Origin: Euglena gracilis
Taxonomy: Eukaryota; Euglenida; Euglenophyceae; Euglenales
Direction: 5' to 3'
Length of the DNA: 64,000 nucleotides
NCBI GenBank assembly: GCA_039621445.1
Contig: CP154954.1
Location: forward strand, 74,846,634-74,910,633
Positions 1-32,900 of this stretch are shown piece after piece. Every line of letters begins with the position of its first letter. Positions within the stretch are counted from its first letter, which is position 1. The notes beneath the pieces were generated by a model that saw only the letters and a list, made by a program, of their open reading frames with translations, was not told the DNA's origin and did not search any database. The translations under genes and the position numbers were made by a program.

Positions 1-6
1 CACGAG

Positions 7-907
7 NNNNNNNNNNNNNNNNNNNNNNNNNNNNNNNNNNNNNNNNNNNNNNNNNNNNNNNNNNNNNNNNNNNNNNNNNNNNNNNNNNNNNNNNNNNNNN
101 NNNNNNNNNNNNNNNNNNNNNNNNNNNNNNNNNNNNNNNNNNNNNNNNNNNNNNNNNNNNNNNNNNNNNNNNNNNNNNNNNNNNNNNNNNNNNNNNNNNN
201 NNNNNNNNNNNNNNNNNNNNNNNNNNNNNNNNNNNNNNNNNNNNNNNNNNNNNNNNNNNNNNNNNNNNNNNNNNNNNNNNNNNNNNNNNNNNNNNNNNNN
301 NNNNNNNNNNNNNNNNNNNNNNNNNNNNNNNNNNNNNNNNNNNNNNNNNNNNNNNNNNNNNNNNNNNNNNNNNNNNNNNNNNNNNNNNNNNNNNNNNNNN
401 NNNNNNNNNNNNNNNNNNNNNNNNNNNNNNNNNNNNNNNNNNNNNNNNNNNNNNNNNNNNNNNNNNNNNNNNNNNNNNNNNNNNNNNNNNNNNNNNNNNN
501 NNNNNNNNNNNNNNNNNNNNNNNNNNNNNNNNNNNNNNNNNNNNNNNNNNNNNNNNNNNNNNNNNNNNNNNNNNNNNNNNNNNNNNNNNNNNNNNNNNNN
601 NNNNNNNNNNNNNNNNNNNNNNNNNNNNNNNNNNNNNNNNNNNNNNNNNNNNNNNNNNNNNNNNNNNNNNNNNNNNNNNNNNNNNNNNNNNNNNNNNNNN
701 NNNNNNNNNNNNNNNNNNNNNNNNNNNNNNNNNNNNNNNNNNNNNNNNNNNNNNNNNNNNNNNNNNNNNNNNNNNNNNNNNNNNNNNNNNNNNNNNNNNN
801 NNNNNNNNNNNNNNNNNNNNNNNNNNNNNNNNNNNNNNNNNNNNNNNNNNNNNNNNNNNNNNNNNNNNNNNNNNNNNNNNNNNNNNNNNNNNNNNNNNNN
901 NNNNNNN
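7..907. other. Assembly gap (run of N)
   Basis: All bases are N after the first six. The true distance across this gap cannot be read, so nothing upstream of 908 can be annotated. Confidence 0.99.
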
Positions 908-1239
908 GACCTTCCCACGAGGAGGATGTGCAATGCATGCATCAAAGGTCCAACCCACGAGTCAAACGTTTCAAATGGCTGTAGTGAAAATGGGCAAAAT
1001 ATGGCCCCAAGCCCCCCCCCCCAATTTCCCTTTGTGTTAGTGGAATCGATTTGGGGCGGCTCATCATCAACGTTAGTGTCCACCTGTCGGGAGTCCAGCC
1101 CTCCGGAGGGCCAGGCCGTGGGAGCCCACAATGTGACACAGTGCCCCACCCCAGCCCGGCGGGACCCCCAGCGAAGCGCCGGGGCTCACACATCCAAAAG
1201 GTGGGTGGGAGAGGCGGGGGCCGGAGCCAGTCACACGCC

Positions 1240-1370
1240 GTGATCCCGGATCACCCGGATTCCCAGATCACCCGGATTCACGGATCACCCGGATTCACGG
1301 ATCACCCGGATTCACGGATCACCCAGACTCACAGATCACCCGGATTCACGGATCACCCGGATTCAGGGTC
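1240..1370. repeat. 17-bp minisatellite
   Basis: About seven head-to-tail copies of a 17-bp unit built on GGATCACCCGGATTCAC. Copies differ by one or two bases. Flanks at 908-1240 and 1370-2780 hold no gene I can support, only C/G runs and AT-rich stretches. Confidence 0.85.
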
Positions 1371-2759
1371 AAAACCCGCCCAAAATCGGCCAAACTTTTT
1401 CAAGCCCGACCTTTGGGCAGGCCAAAAACCAACCCCCCCCCCCGAGGGGTCCAGCAGCCCCAACCCAGCCACCCACTCTCAAAACCTCCCGGAGGGTCAA
1501 CTGGTCCAACGTCCACGGCAAGCCACCTCTTTGTCGTTGTTGATCCTATGGATTGAACGCCGGTGGGTGCTGATGAACCAAACTTAGTTGCGGACCACAG
1601 GGGGGGGGGGGTCCAGACCACTCCCCCCCACTCGCCAAGGGGGGTCCGGACCGTTAATTCACTTGACGTCACTTAATGACGTTAAGTGAATCCATGGCGG
1701 TTAATCAAGGTAGATAAGTGAATCTCAGGGTTGATGGGGCCCCCAAAAAAACATCGAAATTTTCCTTCTGGCACTTGCACAGAAATTTCTTCACGTTTTT
1801 GACAAAAAATTGCCTAAAAAAATGCCTGAACTGACACTTTGAACTATATTGGGAGGCATTTGGCACTGGGCGAAAAATTGGTTACCTGGATGGTGCCACT
1901 TTGGCCTCCCCTCCAAGACCGGAGGGGGGTCCAGCCCCCCCCCCCCCCCCCGTAGCCTATTTTTCCTCTCCCCCCTCCACCCAGGGGCTCAACCCACTCA
2001 GTCCCAGGCAAAGACAGGAAAGGCTATGGCCCAAGCAACCCTGGAGCAAAGTTTGCACATTGGGAACCTTTGGCACTCATGCTGAGCATCCAAAAAAGGA
2101 AGCTCCCTTTTTTTGGATGTTTTTTTGAAACACAAATCAATGTGAGAGGACAGCTGGTGCTGAGCTTGTGCAAATGGGGGGGGGGGCAAGCGTTCAGGGG
2201 CTTCGTCAAATGGTCGTTGATGCTCCTTTTCACTTGTGATGTGTCGGCGTCGGGGGAGGGGGCACACACAAGGACCACGGCGTGGCCGGAGTGGCCAGAG
2301 GGCGACAACTGGGGAAGGCAAGCCACTGGAATACAGTGCAATGCGGCCCCGCGTGTGGCTCAACCTGGATGATTCCATTCATTCAAAGTTGGAGTGGACC
2401 CTGCTCCCCGTGAAATTGAGAGAAAATTTTGGTTTCGAGGTGTTTAAAAGGTTCAAGGAAGGTTTCCAAAATCAGGTGCATGTTTATTTTATTTTACTCA
2501 TTATTTTTGATATTATTATATATTATATATATTACATATTATATGTATTGTGTATGTTGTATTATGTGTGTGTGTATATTAATAATATTGTGTGTGTGTA
2601 TATTATATAATATTGTTCATCTTATTTGTCAACACGTCCATCACCTCAACCATGTTTATCAGTTGATTCTATGGGGGGGGGGGGGGACAAGTGGTGAATG
2701 CAGGAAAATGCTGAATGCTTGTTTGTGAAAAATGTGCAGTGCAAAAAATTCTTGACTCG

Positions 2760-3010
2760 GGTCAGAAAGTTTGGATTTAACAAGTTAAAATGTACCTCCA
2801 TTCTATTCCACTCTATTCTGTTCTATTCCATCCTCTCCTATTCAATTCAATTCCACTCTGTTCTGTTCTATTTCTATTATATCCTAATGAACACATAGCA
2901 TATCTCGTCATACGCATGATTTGTTGCAAGGTATTATATCATATTGTATTGTGTTATGATATATTTTATTGACATAAAAGGTATTTAATTTATTCATGTT
3001 CATTTTGCCT
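2760..3010. repeat. TTCTATTCC-type repeat with conserved flank, arm 1 of an inverted pair
   Basis: A degenerate TTCYATTCC array (2793-2880) is followed by about 130 bp that reappears in reverse complement at 7640-7990. Shared landmarks include ATTTGTTGCAAGGTAT and TTTAATTTATTCATGTTCAT. The array plus flank was therefore copied as a unit of about 250 bp in opposite orientation. Confidence 0.75.
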
Positions 3011-4439
3011 GTCTCCAGTTGAGTCTGATCAACCTCATATTTGCTGGCTAACAGCTTCACCGGTTCTGGGCTGACAAAGCTTGCCGATGCAGTTGTAGTT
3101 AACCAGCAAGACAATGTGGTGCAAGGGACAGAGGGCCATGCAATCCGCACCGTCAAACTGATTCCAGAAGCACCACACAGGTGTTTTCTTCAGAACACCC
3201 CGGGGGGTCCTACGAGCTGGCTGGACAAAGGTGCTGGCTGGACCTCCCAGGCAGGGGTGTCCAGGAGGGGGGGGGGGGGGGCGGCTGGCTGTGAGCTGGA
3301 GCTGGGCGGGTGCCCTCCCCCAAAAAAAAACAGGCAAAAAGCCCAAATCCAGCCGAGCAGGCATTTTGCGGCCAGAATTCGGAGGCGACACCCCAAACCA
3401 CTCAAAAACGGCATTTTTGGCCATTGTTTCAAGTTTTCTGGATTTGGGAGGTGGGGCGTTGTTATCAGGGCTGGGATTTGGAGGCTTTTGTTGGGGGGGG
3501 GGCATATCTTGTGCATTATTCCTGTGAGGGTTCTCTGCAGTATAATTGTTCCAAAGCAAAAAAAACTTCCAATTCAGCTTCATCTCAAGCCACTAGTACA
3601 CTGAGAAACATTGAGAAAAAAACAAGCACAGGTGGCAGAACAAATGTGAAATGCATTGAAAATGGATAGATGAATTTCTTTCACAGGCATGTGAATTCAC
3701 TAATCGCAGAAAGATGGGAAATTTGACGTGGTACGTCCACACGCGAGCGCTCCAACCCTGCAGCCCTGAAGTTCACAGTGTGTTCTTTTCTTGCTCGGCA
3801 GGATAAGACGCTCACGCTTCTGTCGGCGTCACCCCCATGAGCTTACATATCATAATGTAATGCAGTGCTTCATAATGAACACCAACAAGGATTTCTTGAC
3901 GGGTCCCGGGGGGGTCCAGCCAGAAGGCCGGAAAGGGGGTGTTAGCTGAGGGGAAAAGGTTTGCAGTTCAGATTTTTTTTCGCGCATTGATCTCCATTGC
4001 AGATCTCAAAACAATACAGCAGATGGACTGATAAAATGGATGCAAAAATACGGTCATGCGCACAAACATTAAAAAGAGAGAGCAAACACCTTTCCAAATG
4101 TTAATATGCCGTTAAAACAAAAAAGATACCCAGTGGTACCCGACGAAATTCAGCTCGGATGACAAATGACATCTGGGGTGGGGGGCCTCTAATAAGCCTC
4201 GAATAAACACCGTCATACATGCACACCCTAAAAAAATTGGATCTAAAATGCACAAGCACTTGTGCAATTATTGGAGGGGTATGTGCGCACATTAGTGCGG
4301 AACAACATTGCAAAAAATTAAACTTTCAAAATGAATTGCAAAAAAAATATTTCTGCTTTTTTCTGCTTTTCTTTCTTTTTGGGGGGAAATATGCAACTTG
4401 GCCCTTCAAATGATGAAAGTCAAAAAATGCAAAAAAAAT

Positions 4440-4440
<1 letters not shown>

Positions 4441-4472
<32 letters not shown>
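4441..4472. repeat. Poly(A) tract
   Basis: About 30 consecutive A. The surrounding 3.6-5.0 kb is AT-rich with repeated GCAAAAAAAATGCAA motifs; no supported gene. Confidence 0.8.
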
Positions 4473-4474
<2 letters not shown>

Positions 4475-5304
4475 CAAATTGCATAAAATCCCTAGAAAAG
4501 CCTGGAATATAACAGAGTTTTGCTGCCTAATATCCGTAAACATGTGACAATGCCGATGTACCTGTCAATGATTCACAAACAAGACCTCGGAAGACAACGT
4601 CAAGCACTGAAGCTTTGAAAATCAACATGAATGGCACCTGCACGTTCAGTCTAAGCAAATCTGAAATGACAAAAACAAACTCGGAAATCATTCACTCCTT
4701 TGCAAAGCTGACTTTTAATAGGGTGGAAGTATCAAAGACCCCAGGCAACTGCAGAGGGACCAGAGACAAAACTTGACATGGCGACCAACTATAAAAAAAT
4801 TTTCCAGGGCAAAAAAAATATATATATATAATGCAAAAAAAAATGCAAATTTCGGAAAAACCTGAATATGCAAAAAAAATGCAAATTATGCAAGTTGCTT
4901 ATTCCCCCCTCTGCTGTACGCTGCCCCTCTTTGGGGGGAACTAATATGAAATCCCAGATAAATTGTTCCAAAAACTGAACATCAACTCTGAAGGACAATT
5001 TGAAAAATAAATTTATCATATTTCAAAATGGAAAGGCCATTTTTAAAAAAAAATTCAAAACCAACGAAAAAAAATGAACATTACCATCCTTGCTCCTTTT
5101 CCAAAAGGAGCTGCCTTTTTTATAATAAAAAAAAAACATTTCAAAAATGGGCCTTTTGGGGCTTCTGGCAGCCTCTGGGCTGGTGTGCCTTGGGCGGGTG
5201 CCCAGGCACTTTTGGCCCTTTGCCCAACCCCCCTCTCCCCGTGGCCCTGTGGCAGTGGCCCTGTGGCAGGAGGGCGGGGAGGATGGGTGCCTGCTAAGGT
5301 GGAC

Positions 5305-5395
5305 CCCCCCTCAGTTGCACTCCGGCTTCTTGTGTGTTTGTGGCCGGCGCTGACTTCGCTTCTGGCCCAGCTTGTGCCCAAGGTAGACCCCCCCC
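5305..5395 (-). repeat. Dispersed repeat family R1, truncated copy A
   Basis: It matches the GGCTTCTTGTGTGTTTGTGG and CTTCGCTTCTGGCCCAG segments of copies at 15.1, 22.8 and 30.8 kb. Only the part next to the CCTTAGTGCAACTAAGG hairpin end of the other copies is present. Confidence 0.7.
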
Positions 5396-5603
5396 CTCCT
5401 GTGGCAGGGTCGGCCATGCCTCAAAATTCAGCCGGACCCAGAGGTTCAAGGCTGGATGGGGGAAAGGAAATCCGAACTTTGCGGCGCGACGCCGGGCGGT
5501 TGGGCGGGGGGCATCCAGGCGGTCTAGGGTCAGCGGGCGGCAGCGGGGCCCCCCGGCAGAGCAAAAGCGTATCTTACAGCGAGGGGAGGGTGGCGGTGGG
5601 GGG

Positions 5604-5730
5604 CAGGGTTTGATATAAGGACAGGTGGGGGGTGGCCCGGACCCCCCCCCCTGCGGGCCAGGAGGGGGGGGGGGTGGGGGGGACACCCTCCCCACCTGGA
5701 CCATGTACGCCCTCCTTATATCAAACCCTG
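5604..5730. mobile_element. hAT-like MITE, 127 bp, in the AMT 3' flank
   Basis: The termini are a perfect 18-bp inverted repeat, CAGGGTTTGATATAAGGA. They are flanked by GTGGGGGG and GCGGGGGG (7 of 8 identical, 5596-5603 and 5731-5738). Eight-base duplications and CAGGG ends are hallmarks of hAT transposons. No transposase is encoded. It starts about 33 bp past the AMT stop codon, so it is probably inside the 3' UTR. Confidence 0.82.
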
Positions 5731-5762
5731 GCGGGGGGAACGACAACGTCACTTTTCGGTCG

Positions 5763-27799
<22,037 letters not shown>

Positions 27800-28225
27800 C
27801 CGCGGGGCGGCGGCAAATGCGAGGGGGAAAACTGTGCCGGGTGGGGGGCGGATGCGCAGAGGCACTGGGCAGAAGGAGGGAGGAGAGCCAGGATAAATAC
27901 ATGTGTGTGGCATGTAGCCGGGCTGGGCGTATTGGAAGGGATAGGCTCAGGGTTAGGAATTTCGGCCAAACTTGAGCTTCACATGATGGATGTAACGTTT
28001 ATAAAATATGTAGAGGATATACATGACCAGGTAGGCATGGGCCAGGGCCTCAGGGTGGCCAGGCAGGCACCGGGGTGTTGTTGCCGTCCAGCTGCCCACA
28101 CGAAACGCAGGTCGTTGACGGGGGAGGGGAATTCGGGACTGGAAAAAGTCTCCCCGGGGGGAGGGATAGGGTTCCTCCGGCTTCAGCGACGTCCTGGCAG
28201 GCACCAGTCTCACCCCCATGGGTCC

Positions 28226-28448
28226 TGAGGGAGTTTCTCAAGGAACCCGGAAGGGGGTAGAGGTGCTGGGTTGAAAGAAAGGTGCTGTATTCCAGTCCAG
28301 CCCAGCTTTGCCAGGCTGGTTATTTCCACTCGACCCCCTCCCGGGGGGTCCACAGCCCTCCTGGGAGCTGCTGGCTGGAAAGAAAAAGTGCTGGCTGGCT
28401 GGACCCCCCCAGGGAGGGTCCCCTTTGACTTAAGATATTCCCTGGGGG
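28226..28448. mobile_element. Decayed hAT-like MITE (6257/8195 family)
   Basis: The left end TGAGGGAGTTTCTCAAGG and right end GACTTAAGATATTCCCTG resemble the family termini. GCTGGCTGGCTGG and CACTCGACCCCC internal motifs are shared with the 8195 element. No clear duplication remains. It lies in the 2.1-kb spacer between AMT and the upstream gene. Confidence 0.6.
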
Positions 28449-29159
28449 CAGAAATTTGCCAGGGCCGGAGTTCCATGGTTAGCAGCACGCACAGGCACTT
28501 TTTGGCCATGTGCCCTACCGCCTCCTGAGGATCAGATCAGGGGTGCGTTGGAATGACTGGCGGGAACCTCCCCCCCCCCTGCATGGGTGGGGTCAGCTGC
28601 GCCATAAAATTTAGCCCGAAGAGGGACATTTATTGGCCCCCGGGGATTGTGGCACTGGAACACAATCAGTCTCCCTGCCCTTCATCTGCAGAGAAATTGT
28701 CCTTTTTCAACGTCAAACAATTTCATTCAGTGTTTGTCTGGGAAAACTTTTTTTTGGGACCGGCCGTGAGTTAAACCATGCTCCAAAGCTGTTGGGCAGG
28801 CCTCCTTTGGGGGGGGGAGGGTGGAAGCACCTGCTAATTGGGTTGATTCCACAACGTTGGACGACGCCATGTCATTCACTGAACCCGACAAAGGGAATGA
28901 TGGAATGGCACTTAACATCCCAGGAAACCGAGGCGACACCCTTGACGAAGAATCGCTTGCACTTGCAAAGATGTGGATTCCCTCCGTGTGGCCGGGGGAG
29001 GGTGGGCGACGATAACCCGGCCCTGATTGTTCATTCAGCCGAACACTGGGAACCAGCAAGAGGGCAGCTTGTGGGAGTCGAGGGGTAAACAAATGATGGG
29101 GTGCAAACTTCAGAAAATGCCTCCAACCTTACCGCACTTTCCGTTCCCAGCTGGCAAAT

Positions 29160-29258
29160 TGTTGCTTCAGCTACGTTTCAGCCACGTTTCAGCCACATTT
29201 CAGCTACGTTTCAGCCACGTTTCAGCCACATTTCAGCTACGTTTCAGCTACGGCTGAC
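29160..29258. repeat. 11-bp TTTCAGCCACG minisatellite
   Basis: Eight or nine units alternate TTTCAGCCACG, TTTCAGCCACA and TTTCAGCTACG. Confidence 0.85.
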
Positions 29259-29919
29259 CGCAGACAAAGCAAACCCGCGAAAAGGGGCGGCGAAAAGGAG
29301 ATGATGTGCTGTGCCGGACAGTTCAAGAACTGCCCCCGGATGCCATCGTTCTAAAAGGTGTGGGGCATCTGCCTCTCGCCATCAACGATGACCGAATGCA
29401 CCAGAAAAAAAAGTATCGTGGCCAAGGGCCGATGGTTCAGGTGGGTCAGCGACAAGGTATTGTTGCATCTGGGTACCCACTCAGGCTGCGGTTAAGCAAC
29501 TCCCCATTCAACGCGCATCTTAAAAAACTTAAAATCATAATTCAAATCAAAAACTTAATAACTCAAGTGAATGAGATTCTCCACCAGACGTCCATTTTCG
29601 ACCTTACCAGGGGGGGGGGGCCTGGAAAAAAGGCTGCCCACACTGAAAAGAATGGCAAAAAAAGATACAAATGGGCAATTGCTTGAGATCCTGGAGGAAG
29701 GGGGCTCGACTGGTTCAGACTCCCAATGATGGTGACTGGATGGATTTTCCCATGCTCTAAAAATGCGCCCAACCCTTTTTTTTTTGCTACGACAGCAGCC
29801 TCCACGCTTCGAATGGGAATTGCCCCCCTGCGGACCGGAGTGACATGGATGGGTTGGATACCTCCGTGGGTTGCGACGGGCGCAGTCCCCCTCTGCAACC
29901 TGGCCGGGGGAGGAGCTGG

Positions 29920-29990
29920 TCAGCGGAGAATGGCCTGGCCCAGCCACGCGGTGAGGCACAGCAGGCTGACCGCGTTCCGCACGTCGGGGC
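29920..29990 (-). CDS. Candidate 3'-terminal exon (membrane-protein gene)
   Basis: The G/C-ending frame PDVRNAVSLLCLTAWLGQAI then LR ends in TGA at 29920-29922. The SLLCLTA core resembles SLLCFTV of the exon at 52.8 kb. No convincing acceptor was found, so the start is approximate. Confidence 0.4.
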
Positions 29991-32900
29991 AGAGATTTTT
30001 GGAAATGTTTAAGGTTGGAAAGAAATCTTCATCGGGCAGAGAGCCATTGCTTGGGTGCAAGGGTCGAAATGCTGTGAGTTGAAAACCCCCGGGGGGGGGC
30101 CCTCCACTCACCCAGGGACTCCCCTGCCCCCCTGCCTGCCGGATGCATTTTTTGGAGGGGAAGTTCTAGGCCATGACACTCAGCGCTTTGCGACAAGGGG
30201 GGAAAAAACAGGGAAACCTCCTGGAAGGGGTTTTCTTTCCCCCCCAAATAATAAACCCCCCAGATAATAAACCCTCCCAAATAATAAACCCCCCCAAATA
30301 ATAAACCCCCCCCAAATAATAACCCCCCCCCAAATAATAAACCCCCCCAAATAATAAACCCTCCCAAATAATAAAACCCCCCTGAGGACCGACTTCGGCC
30401 GCCCAAATAATAACCCCTGGCACGTGTGAAGGCAAAGGAAAAAAGAGTCAAAAATTAGCAGAAATGTTGCAAAAAATCACAAAAATGGAAAAAATTGGTG
30501 CAGAGAATGTGCCAAAAAGCACCCAATTTTCAAAAAGCCCAAAAATGCCAAAAAAGTGACCATTGGAGCCTGTGGAGGGGTTTTCGGTCCGATTTTTGAC
30601 TTCGAAAATTTTTCCCAAATAATAAACCCCCCCAAATAATAAACCCCCCCTGGACCCTGACTTCGGGTGTCCAAATAATAAACCGGGGGGTTTATTATTT
30701 GGGGGTGTAGACCCACCCACGGGAACCACACCAACCACACAAGGTGAGTGCATGTCCCTACCGCGCTGGAATTACACCAGAGTTGCTCACCCGGCCAGGG
30801 GGAGCAACACAAGGGCACTGGTGTAAGGGGTCCCTGGTCACTCACCACACAAACTGGGCCAGAAGCGAAGTTAGCGCCAGCCATAAACAGACAAGAAGCC
30901 TTAGTGCAACTAAGGGGGAGCCCGGTTGGAAAAAAGGTGCTGGCTAGCTGGACCATTGGGGGGGGGGGGTCTCCTCTGGCTTATGAAAACCCCTGACCAG
31001 GTCTGGGGGCACCCACTCAGCCCGACCCCTGGCCCGCATCACCCACCGTACCCTCCCCCTTAAAAAAACATGGTCCCTGGTCGGGGGTGTCGTCCACGAA
31101 CCAGACCTGTGCCACTGCGAGGAGGGCCATCGGGAGGTCCCGCCCACGCTGGTGCCCCAAGAGGATTGGCATCCGGCCAGCCAAGGAGGGGCGTGGAAAA
31201 AAAGGCTGCAGTCGGAGGCTTTTTTGGACCCGGGGGGGCCACCCACCCACCCACACACACAAACACACACCTGGGTGGAAGGAGGACACAGCAGCTTGGG
31301 GAGACCCACTTTTGGGGTACAAAAAAATCGGCGCCGAAATTCGAGAAACCCCACCTCCAGGGGGTATCCACCTGGCCGGACCCCCACTACACCCGGACAC
31401 CCACCCAGCCCCCCCTGCCCAAGGATAACCAAACTGGAAACCAGGGTGTGACCAGGTGTGGGAGCTCAACTACACGGTGGGATCGGAATGTAACCTTGAA
31501 TGGATTTGAATTCAACGTACGGGGTTCCTTGCTTGACTGACTGACTGAGTGATGTACTGAGTAACATTTGTTTTGCTGCGTTTTGAATATGGTTGCTTTT
31601 TTGACACAATGAGGCACACCCTGTTGCGGCTGACTGACTGAGTGACTGACTGCCTGACTGCCTGACTGACCGACTGACCGACTGACTAATTTTTTTTAAA
31701 AAAATTTTGGTCCAGCTGCTGGTGAGCATGGTCGATTCACAGGCACCGGCTTGGCCCAGCCGAAGAGCCTGGACACGGAGGCGATTGCGGTGGCGCACGT
31801 ACTCCGGGGACCGCCGCAGCTGTGCCACCTGCACCGCCGGGGGGGGGGGAGGGGGATCAGCCGCATCAGGTCCAAACCATTGCTTACCAACCACCAGGAG
31901 GGGGAACTTTCTGCTTTCAAAAAAAAACCAGTTAGTCACTTTTCAAAAAAAAAAAAAAACAGGCACCCGGTTCCTACCCCCCCCCCATTTTCTGGATGTA
32001 CGTTACCCATGGGTCTGGATAATGACCACGACACCCGAGCTGAAGGTGAAAGGGCTGAATGTTACAGAAGTGGTGGCCCTGTTGGCCATGTTGGGCTTCT
32101 ACGTACGTCCAGGAAGTTTGGGCTTTTTATCAGTTTTCCCACTTCCTGGGTTTTATGCCGACTGCTCACTTTGACACAACCGCCACCTGGCAAAAATGTG
32201 CCAGCCAAAATGTGCGGCACCAAACCTGCCAGGTTGGCCAAACATTCTTTGAAACTTGAGCCAACGTTTGTCAGGGTGTGTTTGGCAGGAAACCCAACCC
32301 TGACAGAATTTGGCAAGGGAGTTGCCGGATGCCTTGGCAAATCAGGCTGTCTGGCCAAACCTGCACCCTTTGGCTTTCGGAACCTTCATTCACCCAAACC
32401 CTCATATTCGAGTTTGATATATCGAACTCGAATATGTTCGAGTGATTGGGCCCCCCCTCCCCATATTTTCCCTGGCAAACCTGGCAATTTAGCCAGGCCA
32501 ACCATTAATGGGTCGCTGGTAAACCTGTTGTGTGGCCCTGCACCCCCCTCCTCCCTCCCTTTAGATGGCAGAACTCACCAACCCCACATTTTTTTGGCAA
32601 ACCAGTCAAAAGACTCTGTCGAAGACATTTGGCCAACCCCTTTTGGCTGGAAGCTTCCAGTTTGCCCCCTCTGCCGCATTTTTGGTTGCCAAAAACTGGC
32701 CAACTGGCCACCCTATTGCCACCCTCCCCCAGACTGGCAAAGCTGGAAATTTGGCCACCTCTCTTTGGAAACCTGATGCCCTTGGACCCAAACTGGCTGG
32801 CAAACATAGGCTTCCTGGCCAAAACACCCTGTTGGCTGGCAAGCCCAAGGTTGGTGCTGGGGGGGGGGGGGGCGAACTTGCTTGCTCAAACAAAGCAGCT

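Noticed and set aside
28821-29015. Plus-strand frame beginning MEAPANWVDSTTLDDA
   Set aside because: Reads protein-like, but codon third positions are not biased as in the confirmed exons and no splice borders or neighbours support it.
31741-31860. FGWAKPVPVN in an alternative frame, resembling the site-2 protease (M50) motif
   Set aside because: Intron phase supports the other frame, and no HExxH exon was found nearby. Probably coincidence, though the frame is open and G/C-ending.
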